Assembly: GCA_910577045.1 (NCBI GenBank)
Contig: CAJTLB010000012.1
Coordinates: 1-64,000 of the forward strand
Source of the DNA: an uncultured Lachnospiraceae bacterium
GTDB lineage: Bacteria > Bacillota > Clostridia > Lachnospirales > Lachnospiraceae
Reading direction: 5' to 3'
DNA: 64,000 nucleotides
Position 1 is the first letter of the stretch; each line of letters begins with the position of its first letter. Positions 8,289 to 15,587 of the stretch are shown piece after piece. Below the pieces are notes generated by a model that saw only the letters and a list, made by a program, of their open reading frames with translations, was not told where the DNA came from and did no database searches. Position numbers and translations under genes: made by a program.

Positions 8289-9521
8289 ATGGAAAAATTA
8301 GATGAAAGAATCGAGGAAGCGGTTCAAATTCTATGGGTTGATAGGCAGTTCGAACGGGGAGAAGAGGCTATCCGTTTGTTTATGCAGGCAACGGAAGAGG
8401 GCAATCCAGATGCTTATTATTTTTTGGCACGTTGTTATGCAGGGCCAAGTTATGTAGAACGTGGATTCCATTTTGCAGATGATGATGAAAAAGTAAAGGA
8501 ATATTTGGATTTAAGCATTGAAAAAGGAAGTGCCCTTGGTATGTTTGGCGCAAGGCGGTTTGGAGGCTATAAACCAAAGGGAGGCAGTTTTGTACATGAA
8601 CCATATCGTTCTTCTAAAGAAATATGGGATAAGGTTTGCGCTATTGCTGATACAGGGGAGATATTTACCCAGTATTTGGTAGCAAATGCTTATTATTATG
8701 GCGATGTGGCAGAACTTACAGAGATGGATTTTAGTAAATCAACGAAAATTGAAGTCCAATGGCAGTTCCGCAGATGGGCAGAAAAGGCAATTGAGATGTA
8801 TGAAGATTTAATTGCCCATAATATGATGATGGGAGTTGGAAATTACATTGACATTATTACATCTGGTGATTTTGGCATACCCAAAGATGAAAAGAAAGCA
8901 GAAGAATTAATGCAACTTGCTGCCAGTAAGGGCAATCCATATTATATGGTGAAACTTGGAAGGAAGGTAGAAGAAACCCAGCCGCAAAAGGCAGCAGAGT
9001 ATTTTCAGAAAGCATTAGATTGTGGGTATACAGATGCTGGCTATTATTTAGGAAGATTATATACATTTAAAGGCGCATTTCCAAGAGACTTAAAAAAGGC
9101 AAAAGAATTATTTGAAAAGTGCATAGATGGAGCAACAGTTGGCTGCCACAATCTTTTAGGAGAAATTTATTTTTATGGCGGTGATGGGATAGAGCCAGAT
9201 TATAACAAAGCATTTGAGCATTTGCTTGCGGCGCATAATATGGAGAATTATTGGGGATCGGATATGCTGGGGACTTGTTATTTAAAAGGTTTAGGAACAA
9301 ATGTAGATTATGTGAAGGCAAAAGAAGAACTAAGCCGTTATACAAAAGAAGCATTATCCTCTATAGGACTTGGGGAAATTTATGCGTATGGCCTTGGGGT
9401 TCCCGTTGATATTAAGAAGGGAATGGAATATTGGGATCGTTTTCCAAACCATCAAAAGGTAATAGAACATAAAAAGAATTTTAAGAAAACATTGTTTGGG
9501 TGGAAGAGAGTAAAATCATAA
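8289..9521 (+). CDS. Sel1-like (TPR-type) repeat protein
   Basis: 410 aa with no signal peptide or TM segment. It contains many Sel1-like helical repeats of about 36 residues, recognisable as NPDAYYFLARCYAGP, GYTDAGYYLGRLYTF, TVGCHNLLGEIYFYG, WGSDMLGTCYLKGLG and SIGLGEIYAYGLG. Such repeats are protein-protein scaffolds; no enzymatic domain is visible. The start is supported by GGGAGGAAAA nine bases upstream; a nearer ATG at 8284 is followed at once by a stop. It is monocistronic with its own promoter. Function unknown. Confidence 0.8.
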   Translation: MEKLDERIEEAVQILWVDRQFERGEEAIRLFMQATEEGNPDAYYFLARCYAGPSYVERGFHFADDDEKVKEYLDLSIEKGSALGMFGARRFGGYKPKGGSFVHEPYRSSKEIWDKVCAIADTGEIFTQYLVANAYYYGDVAELTEMDFSKSTKIEVQWQFRRWAEKAIEMYEDLIAHNMMMGVGNYIDIITSGDFGIPKDEKKAEELMQLAASKGNPYYMVKLGRKVEETQPQKAAEYFQKALDCGYTDAGYYLGRLYTFKGAFPRDLKKAKELFEKCIDGATVGCHNLLGEIYFYGGDGIEPDYNKAFEHLLAAHNMENYWGSDMLGTCYLKGLGTNVDYVKAKEELSRYTKEALSSIGLGEIYAYGLGVPVDIKKGMEYWDRFPNHQKVIEHKKNFKKTLFGWKRVKS

Positions 9522-9529
9522 ATAATAAA

Positions 9530-9574
9530 TGGATACCATAATTTTACTTATTTTAAATAGTAAATTAAGGTATC
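9530..9574. terminator. imperfect hairpin after the Sel1 gene
   Basis: GGATACC and GGTATCC, with inner complementary ATTTTACT/AGTAAAT, can form a hairpin downstream of the Sel1-repeat gene. There is no strong T-run, so its terminator role is uncertain. Confidence 0.3.
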
Positions 9575-9651
9575 CAAAGGTATAATGTTAGATAAAGTAG
9601 TTTTTAGTGGGATATATTAGGTATATAAGATAATTGTTAAATATATAAATT

Positions 9652-9822
9652 TTATTTCATTAAACCAGAAAATACATCTTCTAAAGTACACCAATTATTA
9701 TATTGTGCAATATGTAAGGTACTACATTTTTTATCCATATAAATATCATAATCTTTGATTTTTAGCTTTTTAGTGTCATTATAAGAAGTTGATAGGTTAG
9801 AAATATTTTTACAGATATTTAA
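9652..9822 (-). pseudogene. possible 3' fragment of a gene, unknown
   Basis: A minus-strand open stretch of about 56 codons ends with the stop at 9652-9654 and reads ...KKLKIKDYDIYMDKKC...NNWCTLEDVFSGLMK. It has no convincing start or ribosome site and lies in a 450-bp gene-poor stretch beside an IS remnant. It may be the tail of a destroyed gene; I do not recognise the family. Confidence 0.22.
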
Positions 9823-9865
9823 TTAGGCTATAATATTTGGATTTAACTCTTTGTAGCAAGAAGTC

Positions 9866-9884
9866 CCCCACTTCTAAAGTGGGG
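9866..9884 (+). repeat. IS200/IS605-type end hairpin
   Basis: CCCCACTT, CTA, AAGTGGGG is a perfect 8-bp stem with a 3-nt loop about 90 bp before the TnpA remnant. Subterminal hairpins of this kind are the recognition structures of IS200/IS605 elements. No matching right end was found. Confidence 0.5.
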
Positions 9885-9972
9885 TATGAATTGTGTCCCA
9901 CTACGCCTCTTGACAAATAGAAATAATATATTACAATAAAATCAGTCGAAAAACAAAAAAACTGATAAATTT

Positions 9973-10165
9973 ATGGAACTAGACAGTAATACACATTCAG
10001 TATTTTTGTTGTACTATCATCTTGTGCTGGTTGTGAAATATCGAAGAACAGTATTTGATGATAAAATTTCCGAAAGAGCTAAAGAAATATTTAGTATATC
10101 GCGCCAAATTACAATATAACCTTGCAGGAATGGAATCATGATAAAGACTATGTGCATATTTTGTT
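9973..10165 (+). pseudogene. tnpA: degenerate IS200-type transposase tnpA
   Basis: The ATG at 9973 opens MELDSNTHSVFLLYYHLVLV, typical of Y1 HUH transposases. The frame breaks near 10092 by what looks like a one-base deletion, reaching a stop at 10117-10119. The next frame continues with YIAPNYNITLQEWNHDKDYVHILFK. The first His of the HUH pair is Tyr here (DYVHIL), and similarity ends near 10165, before the catalytic tyrosine region. The element is dead. Confidence 0.75.
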
Positions 10166-10418
10166 CAAAAGCATTGTTACCTATGTACATGAACCGATTC
10201 ATTGGAAAGACGCAGAAAACTATCGTTTGAAGTATGGTGCTATAGATAAAGATTATCTTGTACGATTAAGAAATGAATGTAAAAAATATATTGAGAAACT
10301 TAAGAAAAATGGTTATAATATACTTGATATTAGTAACTACACATACTTAAAAATGTCTGAAGAGGCATATGATGAAGTGTATACAGAATATCGTGTTTTA
10401 GAATTATTAGAAAGGTGA
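10122..10418 (+). CDS. chimeric open frame: TnpA fragment joined to an unknown C-terminal region
   Basis: The frame (98 codons from a TTG) starts inside the TnpA remnant (QEWNHDKDYVHILF) and then runs into an unrelated tail, HWKDAENYRLKYGAIDKDYL to VYTEYRVLELLER. The tail is compositionally a normal soluble, helix-rich protein end and lies five bases from the next start, so it is probably the surviving 3' end of a gene that formed a pair with the next one. Whether the fused frame is translated is doubtful, as no ribosome site precedes the TTG. Confidence 0.35.
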   Translation: MQEWNHDKDYVHILFKSIVTYVHEPIHWKDAENYRLKYGAIDKDYLVRLRNECKKYIEKLKKNGYNILDISNYTYLKMSEEAYDEVYTEYRVLELLER

Positions 10419-10422
10419 TAGA

Positions 10423-10605
10423 ATGAGAGTTTCTTTTACGGCAGAAATGTTGGAAATGATAGATAAATTTAAACCATATGTGGTTCTTGATGGGGTAAAT
10501 TTACACTTATCAGAAGATGCACCAGATGAAATCAAAGAAATTTATAACCAATGTATTGAAATAAGTAAACGTAAATATGAAGAGGCATGGAATGATATGA
10601 TGTAA
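10423..10605 (+). CDS. small hypothetical protein (60 aa)
   Basis: A 60-aa acidic protein (MRVSFTAEMLEMIDKFKPYV to EEAWNDMM) with AGGTGATAG directly upstream of its ATG and a terminator straight after. No domain recognised. It looks like the second gene of a small pair whose first member is damaged; small paired proteins of this type are sometimes immunity or antitoxin proteins, but nothing here proves it. Confidence 0.55.
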   Translation: MRVSFTAEMLEMIDKFKPYVVLDGVNLHLSEDAPDEIKEIYNQCIEISKRKYEEAWNDMM

Positions 10606-10618
10606 ATGCCCATATTTT

Positions 10619-10648
10619 GAAAAAGAGTCTTAAAAAGGCTCTTTTTTA
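10619..10648 (+). terminator. Rho-independent terminator
   Basis: AAAAAGAGTC, loop TTAAAAA, GGCTCTTTTTT follows the 60-aa gene. Confidence 0.65.
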
Positions 10649-10674
10649 TATGTATTTGGGAAGAAAGGAATAAG

Positions 10675-11028
10675 ATGAGGAAATTTTCAGATTTGATTAT
10701 AGGTTCTGTAAATAATCTACCTAAAAAATCCAATCCTGTTTTAAAAAATGGGTTTAAAATTATAAAATCCAATGATGAAAGGATGCTTGCTTTTGGTTGG
10801 GCAGGTGTCTCTATGAGGGTAGATGGAGAAATAATTGAAGATTGGCAATAAGATATTGTGGAACCAGAAGAATTGGAAAATGCTGCCTATAATTTTGTGG
10901 AGCTGTATCGTGAAGGCGGGGAGATGCACGAAAGAGGCGGTGCAGTTATTTTAATTGAAAGTGTTGTCTTTACAGAAGAAAAAATGCAGGTAATGGGTAT
11001 TTTAATAGGTATGCTTTTAATTGGCTAG
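10675..11028 (+). pseudogene. xkdF: broken phage XkdF-like (putative serine protease) gene
   Basis: The frame from the ATG at 10675 reads MRKFSDLIIGSVN...FGWAGVSMRVDGEIIEDWQ, then a TAA at 10849-10851, then continues in the same frame DIVEPEELENAAYNFVELYREGGEMHERGGAVILIESVVFTEEKM to a TAG at 11026-11028. This is the N-terminal domain of XkdF-type phage head-maturation proteins, with an in-frame nonsense codon (one substitution away from a sense codon) and no C-terminal part. It marks the region as prophage-derived. Confidence 0.8.
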
Positions 11029-11133
11029 TGGATTGGTTTTAAAGTTTTAGACAAAGGTGTAGTATGTATGTAGGAGTAAATGGGGCGGCCAGAAAAGTAT
11101 TGTAAAAAGGAATAGAAGCATTCGAAGGATTGT

Positions 11134-11141
11134 GTTATAAT
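11134..11141 (+). promoter_or_regulatory. promoter of the holin-like toxin mRNA
   Basis: An extended -10 box, TG at 11134-11135 with TATAAT at 11136-11141. The sequence around it (TTGTGTTATAATAA...AAGGGACACCAC) is mirrored by the promoter and 5' end of the opposing antisense RNA. Confidence 0.6.
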
Positions 11142-11209
11142 AAAACATAAGGGACACCACAGATAGGGTAGTTTGCCTCTCTTTTTACCAAAGAAGGGGG
11201 GTGGTGCAC

Positions 11210-11296
11210 ATGAGTACATACGAAGCAATATCATTGATGTTGACATTCGGGTTATTCTTGCTTGCGCTTATCTCCTGTTTAGAGAATAGGAAATAG
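11210..11296 (+). CDS. putative holin-like toxin, type I toxin-antitoxin peptide
   Basis: A 28-residue peptide (MSTYEAISLMLTFGLFLLAL then ISCLENRK): short polar N-terminus, one hydrophobic helix, charged tail. This is the pattern of the Hol-Tox family of type I membrane toxins. A very strong ribosome site (AAGGGGGGTGG) precedes the ATG. In its mRNA leader CACCAC (11155-11160) is complementary to GTGGTG at the ribosome site (11201-11206), so translation may be self-masked. A convergent antisense RNA lies downstream. The peptide would act in the membrane if de-repressed. It is too short to be found by ordinary gene callers. Confidence 0.75.
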   Translation: MSTYEAISLMLTFGLFLLALISCLENRK

Positions 11297-11300
11297 GCAA

Positions 11301-11341
11301 AAAAATAACTGCCCTTGTCTTGGCCTGACAGGCAGTTATTT
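11301..11341. terminator. shared bidirectional terminator of toxin mRNA and antisense RNA
   Basis: AAATAACTGCC (11303-11313) and GGCAGTTATTT (11331-11341) form an 11-bp stem extended by inner pairs. The A-run on its left becomes a strong T-run for the leftward antisense transcript. Confidence 0.75.
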
Positions 11342-11390
11342 CACTTAAAATATAGAGGCTAACCACTTTGTGGGTGGTGTTCCCTTTGAT
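11301..11390 (-). ncRNA. antisense RNA antitoxin of the holin-like toxin locus
   Basis: A minus-strand transcript of about 90 nt is predicted from the promoter at 11397-11425 to the shared terminator. It contains CACCACCC (complement of 11372-11379), which is perfectly complementary to GGGTGGTG in the toxin ribosome site (11199-11206), and it overlaps the 3' end of the toxin mRNA through the terminator. This is the organisation of Fst/Hol-Tox type I antitoxins. Boundaries are estimates. Confidence 0.6.
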
Positions 11391-11396
11391 AAAGGT

Positions 11397-11425
11397 AGTA
11401 TAACACAAAAAGAAATAGATTGCAA
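11397..11425 (-). promoter_or_regulatory. promoter of the antisense antitoxin RNA
   Basis: On the minus strand: TTGCAA (11425-11420), a 17-nt spacer, TATACT (11402-11397). It is a better match to consensus than the toxin promoter, as expected for an abundant antitoxin RNA. Confidence 0.7.
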
Positions 11426-11436
11426 ATAGAAAGTAA

Positions 11437-11461
11437 GGGCATCCGAGAGGGTGCTCTTTTT
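11437..11461 (+). terminator. terminator before the phage tail gene
   Basis: GGGCATCC, loop GAGA, GGGTGCTC (with G-T pairs), then TTTTT. It insulates the tail/lysis genes from the antitoxin promoter region. Confidence 0.6.
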
Positions 11462-11490
11462 GATGTGGTTAGGAGGGGAAGGAAAGTTCT

Positions 11491-12945
11491 ATGGGAAATT
11501 TAGTCATCAAAGAGCCACCGGAATTTCAAGACAAAATACATAAAATAGAAGAAGAGGAATATCTAACTGCTGAACTAGAAAATGGGATAAAAGGGGCATT
11601 ATTAAATAATGATGTGTACTTAAAATGGAAATTGGAAGAAATTATAGAAAATATAGAGAGTGGAGGTGTAGGAGTAACATTTCCTCTGGATGTGCCAAAT
11701 TCTAAAGAAATAAAATTTATTGGAATACAGGTTCCAAATAATCATTTTGCTAGTGAAATATTAGATCATATTCTATATAAGGATAAAAATGCTTTGGTAT
11801 TAAAAACAGTAGACGAAAAAAATAAAGAAAAAGAATTAATTCGTGTTTATGAAGATGATTTTGGGAATTCAGTCATTTGTTTTGAACCATATTGGATAGA
11901 TATGGCATCTACTTCGCTGAAAGTTTCAAACATGTCTTTAGTAGATACAAATGAAGATGAAATTACGGTAAGAGCCGTTGCAACTGATAATGGAAGTGGG
12001 CTTGAAATTTGCAAAGATGGATCAGTTTACGAAACGTTGTTAGAAATAGATGGCAATGGGATTAGTCATTTTTTTCATTGTGTTAAGATTAAAAGTGGAA
12101 ATTTATACTTAGATTTACAGCAAGGAATTATTTTTTCGCAAGAAGAAAGAGGTTTAAGATGGGGGTTAAAAGAAAATTCGTTAAAACAGTTAATATTCCA
12201 TGGGCATAATTTAGACAACGAACAAATAAAAGACGCTTTTGTAATTAGTTGGGATAATGTTAGTAACAATGTTGATACTTGTTTTAACAATTTAAAAGTA
12301 TGGTTTAGTCGATACTTTGAAAATTTTGGGCACTTTATTCAGGAAGATACAAGTACTGGAACGCTGAATTTTGGAATTTATCATGATAGTTCTTATGCTA
12401 TGTCTGCATCTGTTAATAAAGAGGGAAATTGGCGTTTTCATAATGGTATTGACATTGGTGTATCACCAATTCGTTATAGAGAATATACTAATGCTTTTGG
12501 TTATAAAACTATAGGAATAGAAACTCCTAATATTTTTCTTACACCAGAACTAAGGGGTAGTGGTTTTTCGTCTGCAGGGATTTTATTTGGCCATCCTTTG
12601 GGTGACTATAAAATACCATTTTTCGAAATGATACAAACTCAAAAATCATCAAATATAGAAAATCAGGTTTTGAATATACGTTTACATTCATCTGATTTAA
12701 CTTCTTATACAAATATTGCGTTGATGGGTAAAAGTGAAGTACATTTTGGTGTTCCTGTCACAGCTTCCAATATAACTAAAATGGCTTCTGATATAGTGAC
12801 AGCCCAACAAGAAATTACAGAGCAAGACTTACAATTAATCGAAACCCAACAAATGCTAACCGATCAAGAATTAGAAAACATAGAAACCCAGCAAATGCTA
12901 ACCGAAATGGATTTAGAAAAGATAGAAGGAGGACAAGCGGTATGA
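11491..12945 (+). CDS. phage tail-associated protein (host-binding/appendage type)
   Basis: 484 aa. It starts MGNLVIKEPPEFQDKIHKIE, an N-terminal pattern common to distal tail proteins encoded just upstream of XkdX in clostridial PBSX-like phages, and ends in a repeated coiled segment (ITEQDLQLIETQQMLTDQE / LENIETQQMLTEMD). The middle is beta-rich without a recognised enzyme motif. Its place before XkdX, XhlA, holin and lysin supports a tail-fibre or baseplate-appendage role. The ribosome site is GGAGGGGAAGG. Exact function unknown. Confidence 0.6.
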   Translation: MGNLVIKEPPEFQDKIHKIEEEEYLTAELENGIKGALLNNDVYLKWKLEEIIENIESGGVGVTFPLDVPNSKEIKFIGIQVPNNHFASEILDHILYKDKNALVLKTVDEKNKEKELIRVYEDDFGNSVICFEPYWIDMASTSLKVSNMSLVDTNEDEITVRAVATDNGSGLEICKDGSVYETLLEIDGNGISHFFHCVKIKSGNLYLDLQQGIIFSQEERGLRWGLKENSLKQLIFHGHNLDNEQIKDAFVISWDNVSNNVDTCFNNLKVWFSRYFENFGHFIQEDTSTGTLNFGIYHDSSYAMSASVNKEGNWRFHNGIDIGVSPIRYREYTNAFGYKTIGIETPNIFLTPELRGSGFSSAGILFGHPLGDYKIPFFEMIQTQKSSNIENQVLNIRLHSSDLTSYTNIALMGKSEVHFGVPVTASNITKMASDIVTAQQEITEQDLQLIETQQMLTDQELENIETQQMLTEMDLEKIEGGQAV

Positions 12946-13127
12946 TGATGAGCAGAAAGGCAAGTAACATTAAAAGTAGGTATGCAAAAGGCTATGTAAC
13001 AGAGGAGCAATTAGGAAGATATTTAGACCTTGGAGTGATTACAGACAAGGAATATCAAAACATATTGACTAGTAAGCCAGTTGTAGAAGAAAAGGAAGAA
13101 ATTGCAGAAGAAGAAGGAAGGGGATAG
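12942..13127 (+). CDS. xkdX: XkdX-like small phage protein
   Basis: 61 aa, overlapping the tail gene by 4 bp (ATGA). IKSRYAKGYVTEEQLGRYLDLGVITDKEYQNIL is the XkdX pattern, in which a short protein in PBSX-like phages lies between tail-fibre and lysis genes. The C-terminus is Glu-rich. Function in the virion is not established. The start could also be the second Met (12945). Confidence 0.7.
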   Translation: MMMSRKASNIKSRYAKGYVTEEQLGRYLDLGVITDKEYQNILTSKPVVEEKEEIAEEEGRG

Positions 13128-13132
13128 ACTAG

Positions 13133-13468
13133 ATGGATGCACCACTTACAAGAGCAGAACATGAAGAATTCCGCAGGGCTATGGAAGCAGAAAATAAACG
13201 ACTGGCTGATGAAAATAATCGACAGAATAAACGATTGGAACTGGTAGAAGAAAGTGTACGCCAAATCAGTGATCTAACAGTATCAGTGAAGGAAATGGCG
13301 GTGAATATGGGAAATATGTTAAAAGAGTTAGAAAAACAAGGGGAACGATTAGAAAAACTAGAACAGGAACCAGCGGAAGCTCATAGGCAGATTAAAATGG
13401 CAATGGTAACAGCGGCGATTAGTACCATTATGGGGGCAATCATAGGGGCATTAATTATGGTTTTATAG
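13133..13468 (+). CDS. XhlA-like coiled-coil membrane protein
   Basis: 111 aa. A long N-terminal coiled coil (EEFRRAMEAENKRLADENNR onward) is followed by a C-terminal hydrophobic anchor (MVTAAISTIMGAIIGALIMVL). This layout matches haemolysin XhlA-type proteins that work with holin and endolysin in PBSX lysis. It starts five bases after the XkdX stop; the local ribosome site is weak (GGGATAGACTAG), suggesting translational coupling. Confidence 0.65.
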   Translation: MDAPLTRAEHEEFRRAMEAENKRLADENNRQNKRLELVEESVRQISDLTVSVKEMAVNMGNMLKELEKQGERLEKLEQEPAEAHRQIKMAMVTAAISTIMGAIIGALIMVL

Positions 13469-13479
13469 GAGGGAAAACG

Positions 13480-13689
13480 ATGAAAAGAGATTGGATTCAG
13501 TGGACAAAGAAAGCAGGAATTAGAGCAATAAAAACGGTTGCACAGGCAGCTATAGCAGGAATTGGGACAGCAGCAGCTATGGGACAAGTAGACTGGAAGT
13601 ATGTAGTTTCTGCTTCTTTATTGGCGGGGATTTTATCTATGCTCACCTCTGTAGCAGGGCTGCCAGAGTTAAAGGAGGAAAAAGAGTGA
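13480..13689 (+). CDS. phage holin (r1t/phi-type)
   Basis: 69 aa: a basic N-terminus, two hydrophobic segments (VAQAAIAGIGTAAAMG and YVVSASLLAGILSMLTSVAG) and a charged tail, the usual class II holin layout. GGAGG is well placed upstream. It overlaps the lysin start by 4 bp. It would form membrane lesions that release the GH25 lysin. Confidence 0.75.
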   Translation: MKRDWIQWTKKAGIRAIKTVAQAAIAGIGTAAAMGQVDWKYVVSASLLAGILSMLTSVAGLPELKEEKE

Positions 13690-14576
13690 AAAAAGGAATT
13701 GATTTAAGTACTCATAATCAGGTGACAGATTGGGATAAAGTAAAAGAAAATGTAGATTTTGTAATCCTTCGTGCTGGATATGGAAAAAATAATATTGATG
13801 AAAAGCTTGTGCCTTATGCGGCTGCTTGTATAAAACAAGAAATTCCTTTAGGGTTATATTGGTTTTCTTATGCGTATACTGTAGAGATGGCAAAAAAAGA
13901 GGCCCAGTATTGTATCCAGCAAGCGAAAAAGTATTCTATTACTTATCCAATAGCCTTTGACTTCGAATACGATTCTGTTCGTTATGCAGAAAGGAAAGGC
14001 GTCAAGGTAACAAAACAGTTGGTTATGGATATGACAATCACCTTTTGCAATGTAATAAAGGAAGCAGGATACATACCAATGGTGTATACCAATAAGGATT
14101 ATGCAAACCAATATTTTAACTTGACACAATTAAAGGAAGAAGGGTATGCTATTTGGTATGCGTACTATAACAAAGTTTGTAATAGAGAGGATATGGCACT
14201 TTGGCAGTACACAGATACTGGAAGTATCCCAGGGATTTCAGGGCGAGTAGATGTCAACATTTCGTATGTGGATTATGGGGATAAATCAGGTTGGATACAA
14301 GAAGGGGATAAATGGAAATACCAAAAAAAGGACGGAAGCTTGTGTAAAAACTGTTGGCAGGAAGTAGAAGGGGCGTGGTATCATTTCGATTCAAAAGGGA
14401 TTATGCAGACAGGCTGGCTAAAGGAAGAAGGGAAATGGTATTTTCTAAAGAATGATGGCAGCATGGCTCATAAAGAAATGTTAATGATAAAAAACCCTGT
14501 ATATGGAGAAGAGACTTATATTTTTGCAACAGATGGGCATATGTTACAGACAAATGAGAGAGGGGCAGCAGTATAG
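13686..14576 (+). CDS. GH25 lysozyme-type endolysin with cell-wall-binding repeats
   Basis: 296 aa. Residues 1-200 are a glycoside hydrolase family 25 muramidase: KGIDLSTHN at the N-terminus (catalytic Asp region), FDFEYDS with the Asp/Glu pair, YTNKDYANQYF, and WQYTDTGSIPGISGRVDVN at the end. The C-terminus has choline-binding-like repeats (GWIQEGDKWKYQKKDGS, CWQEVEGAWYHFDSKGIM, GWLKEEGKWYFLKNDGSM). It cuts MurNAc-GlcNAc bonds in host peptidoglycan. There is no signal peptide, so export depends on the holin encoded just upstream. The gene appears intact although the prophage is not. Confidence 0.88.
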   Translation: MKKGIDLSTHNQVTDWDKVKENVDFVILRAGYGKNNIDEKLVPYAAACIKQEIPLGLYWFSYAYTVEMAKKEAQYCIQQAKKYSITYPIAFDFEYDSVRYAERKGVKVTKQLVMDMTITFCNVIKEAGYIPMVYTNKDYANQYFNLTQLKEEGYAIWYAYYNKVCNREDMALWQYTDTGSIPGISGRVDVNISYVDYGDKSGWIQEGDKWKYQKKDGSLCKNCWQEVEGAWYHFDSKGIMQTGWLKEEGKWYFLKNDGSMAHKEMLMIKNPVYGEETYIFATDGHMLQTNERGAAV

Positions 14577-14605
14577 TAATATAAGAAATAAATTGTATGT
14601 TGTTA

Positions 14606-15505
14606 CTATTCGGTCATCCAATTTGGGCAGGTGGAACGTCTTCCATCACAATATTGTGTAAGTATTGGTTGTTTTACATCTGGCCTTGCTAGGTATTGGT
14701 CAAAGATTTCGTCTACAACAAGGGAGATAGTGTCAAAGATATTACGGCCATTAATCCATTTGTGGTCAAATGCAGTAGAGGAAGTAATAGTAAAATTAAA
14801 GCCTTTATTCCTATACCATTCTGTATAGACCCGGTTTAAAGTGAAGGACATGATAGCCAGTACATTAGCAGTTATGGTAGAAGTAGGCCAAGTAGCATAT
14901 ATTTCAGAGGAGGCTACATTTTTAATATAATCCCGGTATAATACATAGTGGTTTTGTGCAGAACTATCTGTAGGCGCACCATCATGGACAACAATATATT
15001 CTGGGATAACAACACGGCTTAATACAATTTCCCCAGATTCGTCTAATGGTTTAATTTCTGCTTCAGCAATTTTGGGTGGATAATTACCATAGAGGGTATG
15101 GGCTGGGATAACGAGATTTGTACCATGCCCTGTTGGTGTAATGGGATCTAGATGGATTTCTTGTACAGAATTATTATTAGGAAGGACTTCTGTACCCGAA
15201 ATGTCAAATGGTTCAAAACCTTCTGCAGTAACATTTAGTGTGTATTCAGAATAAGGTTGTTCAATGCCAGGTTCCATACTATATTCAAGAGGAGGGGCAC
15301 TTAAAGAAAGAAGTTCTGTTTGTCCAGAAGAATTTGTACGTACTTGTTCTATAATATTGTTTGGGTTTCCCGTATAGGAAATAGTGACTACTGCATTTTC
15401 AATAGGGCGATTATTTACAGAAGAGAGAACACTTACTAATAGTCCGCCTGTTTGGGCAGAAGCTGTTTGCATGGTGCGTAAGAGTATGCTCATAAGATAC
15501 CTCAA
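14606..15505 (-). CDS. sleC: SleC-like spore cortex-lytic protein, C-terminally truncated
   Basis: 299 aa. Residues 15-125 form a carboxypeptidase-regulatory/CnaB-like beta domain (NRPIENAVVTISYTG...SEYTLNVTAEGFEPFDISG). Residues 130-295 match the SleC catalytic region: VLYGNYPPK-like LYGNYPPKIAEAE, VVHDGAPTDSSAQNHYV, IKNVASSEIYATWP, NVLAIMSFTLNRVYTEWYRN, ITSSTAFDHKW, QPILTQYCDGRR. Known SleC proteins continue past CPxWMT with a WGS-type segment and a peptidoglycan-binding domain. Here the frame stops at CPNWMTE, 30 bp from the phage lysin gene. It may therefore be a truncated, possibly inactive, cortex hydrolase. Its presence indicates a sporulating ancestor. Confidence 0.75.
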   Translation of the reverse strand: MRYLMSILLRTMQTASAQTGGLLVSVLSSVNNRPIENAVVTISYTGNPNNIIEQVRTNSSGQTELLSLSAPPLEYSMEPGIEQPYSEYTLNVTAEGFEPFDISGTEVLPNNNSVQEIHLDPITPTGHGTNLVIPAHTLYGNYPPKIAEAEIKPLDESGEIVLSRVVIPEYIVVHDGAPTDSSAQNHYVLYRDYIKNVASSEIYATWPTSTITANVLAIMSFTLNRVYTEWYRNKGFNFTITSSTAFDHKWINGRNIFDTISLVVDEIFDQYLARPDVKQPILTQYCDGRRSTCPNWMTE

Positions 15506-15542
15506 TTATAATTGTTCCTAAATATTATATGCAAAAAAACGC

Positions 15543-15571
15543 TTGCTTAATCCATAAAAGTGTGGTAGAAT
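15543..15571 (+). promoter_or_regulatory. promoter of the carAB operon
   Basis: TTGCTT (15543-15548), a 17-nt spacer and TAGAAT (15566-15571) with an upstream TGG (extended -10). Initiation near 15578 gives a leader of about 120 nt. Confidence 0.6.
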
Positions 15572-15587
15572 CTTTACAATTTGAATA

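Noticed and set aside
9866..9884. CRISPR-like hairpin repeats near the IS remnant
   Set aside because: Only one copy of the hairpin is present and no spaced direct repeats or cas genes were found anywhere in the window.
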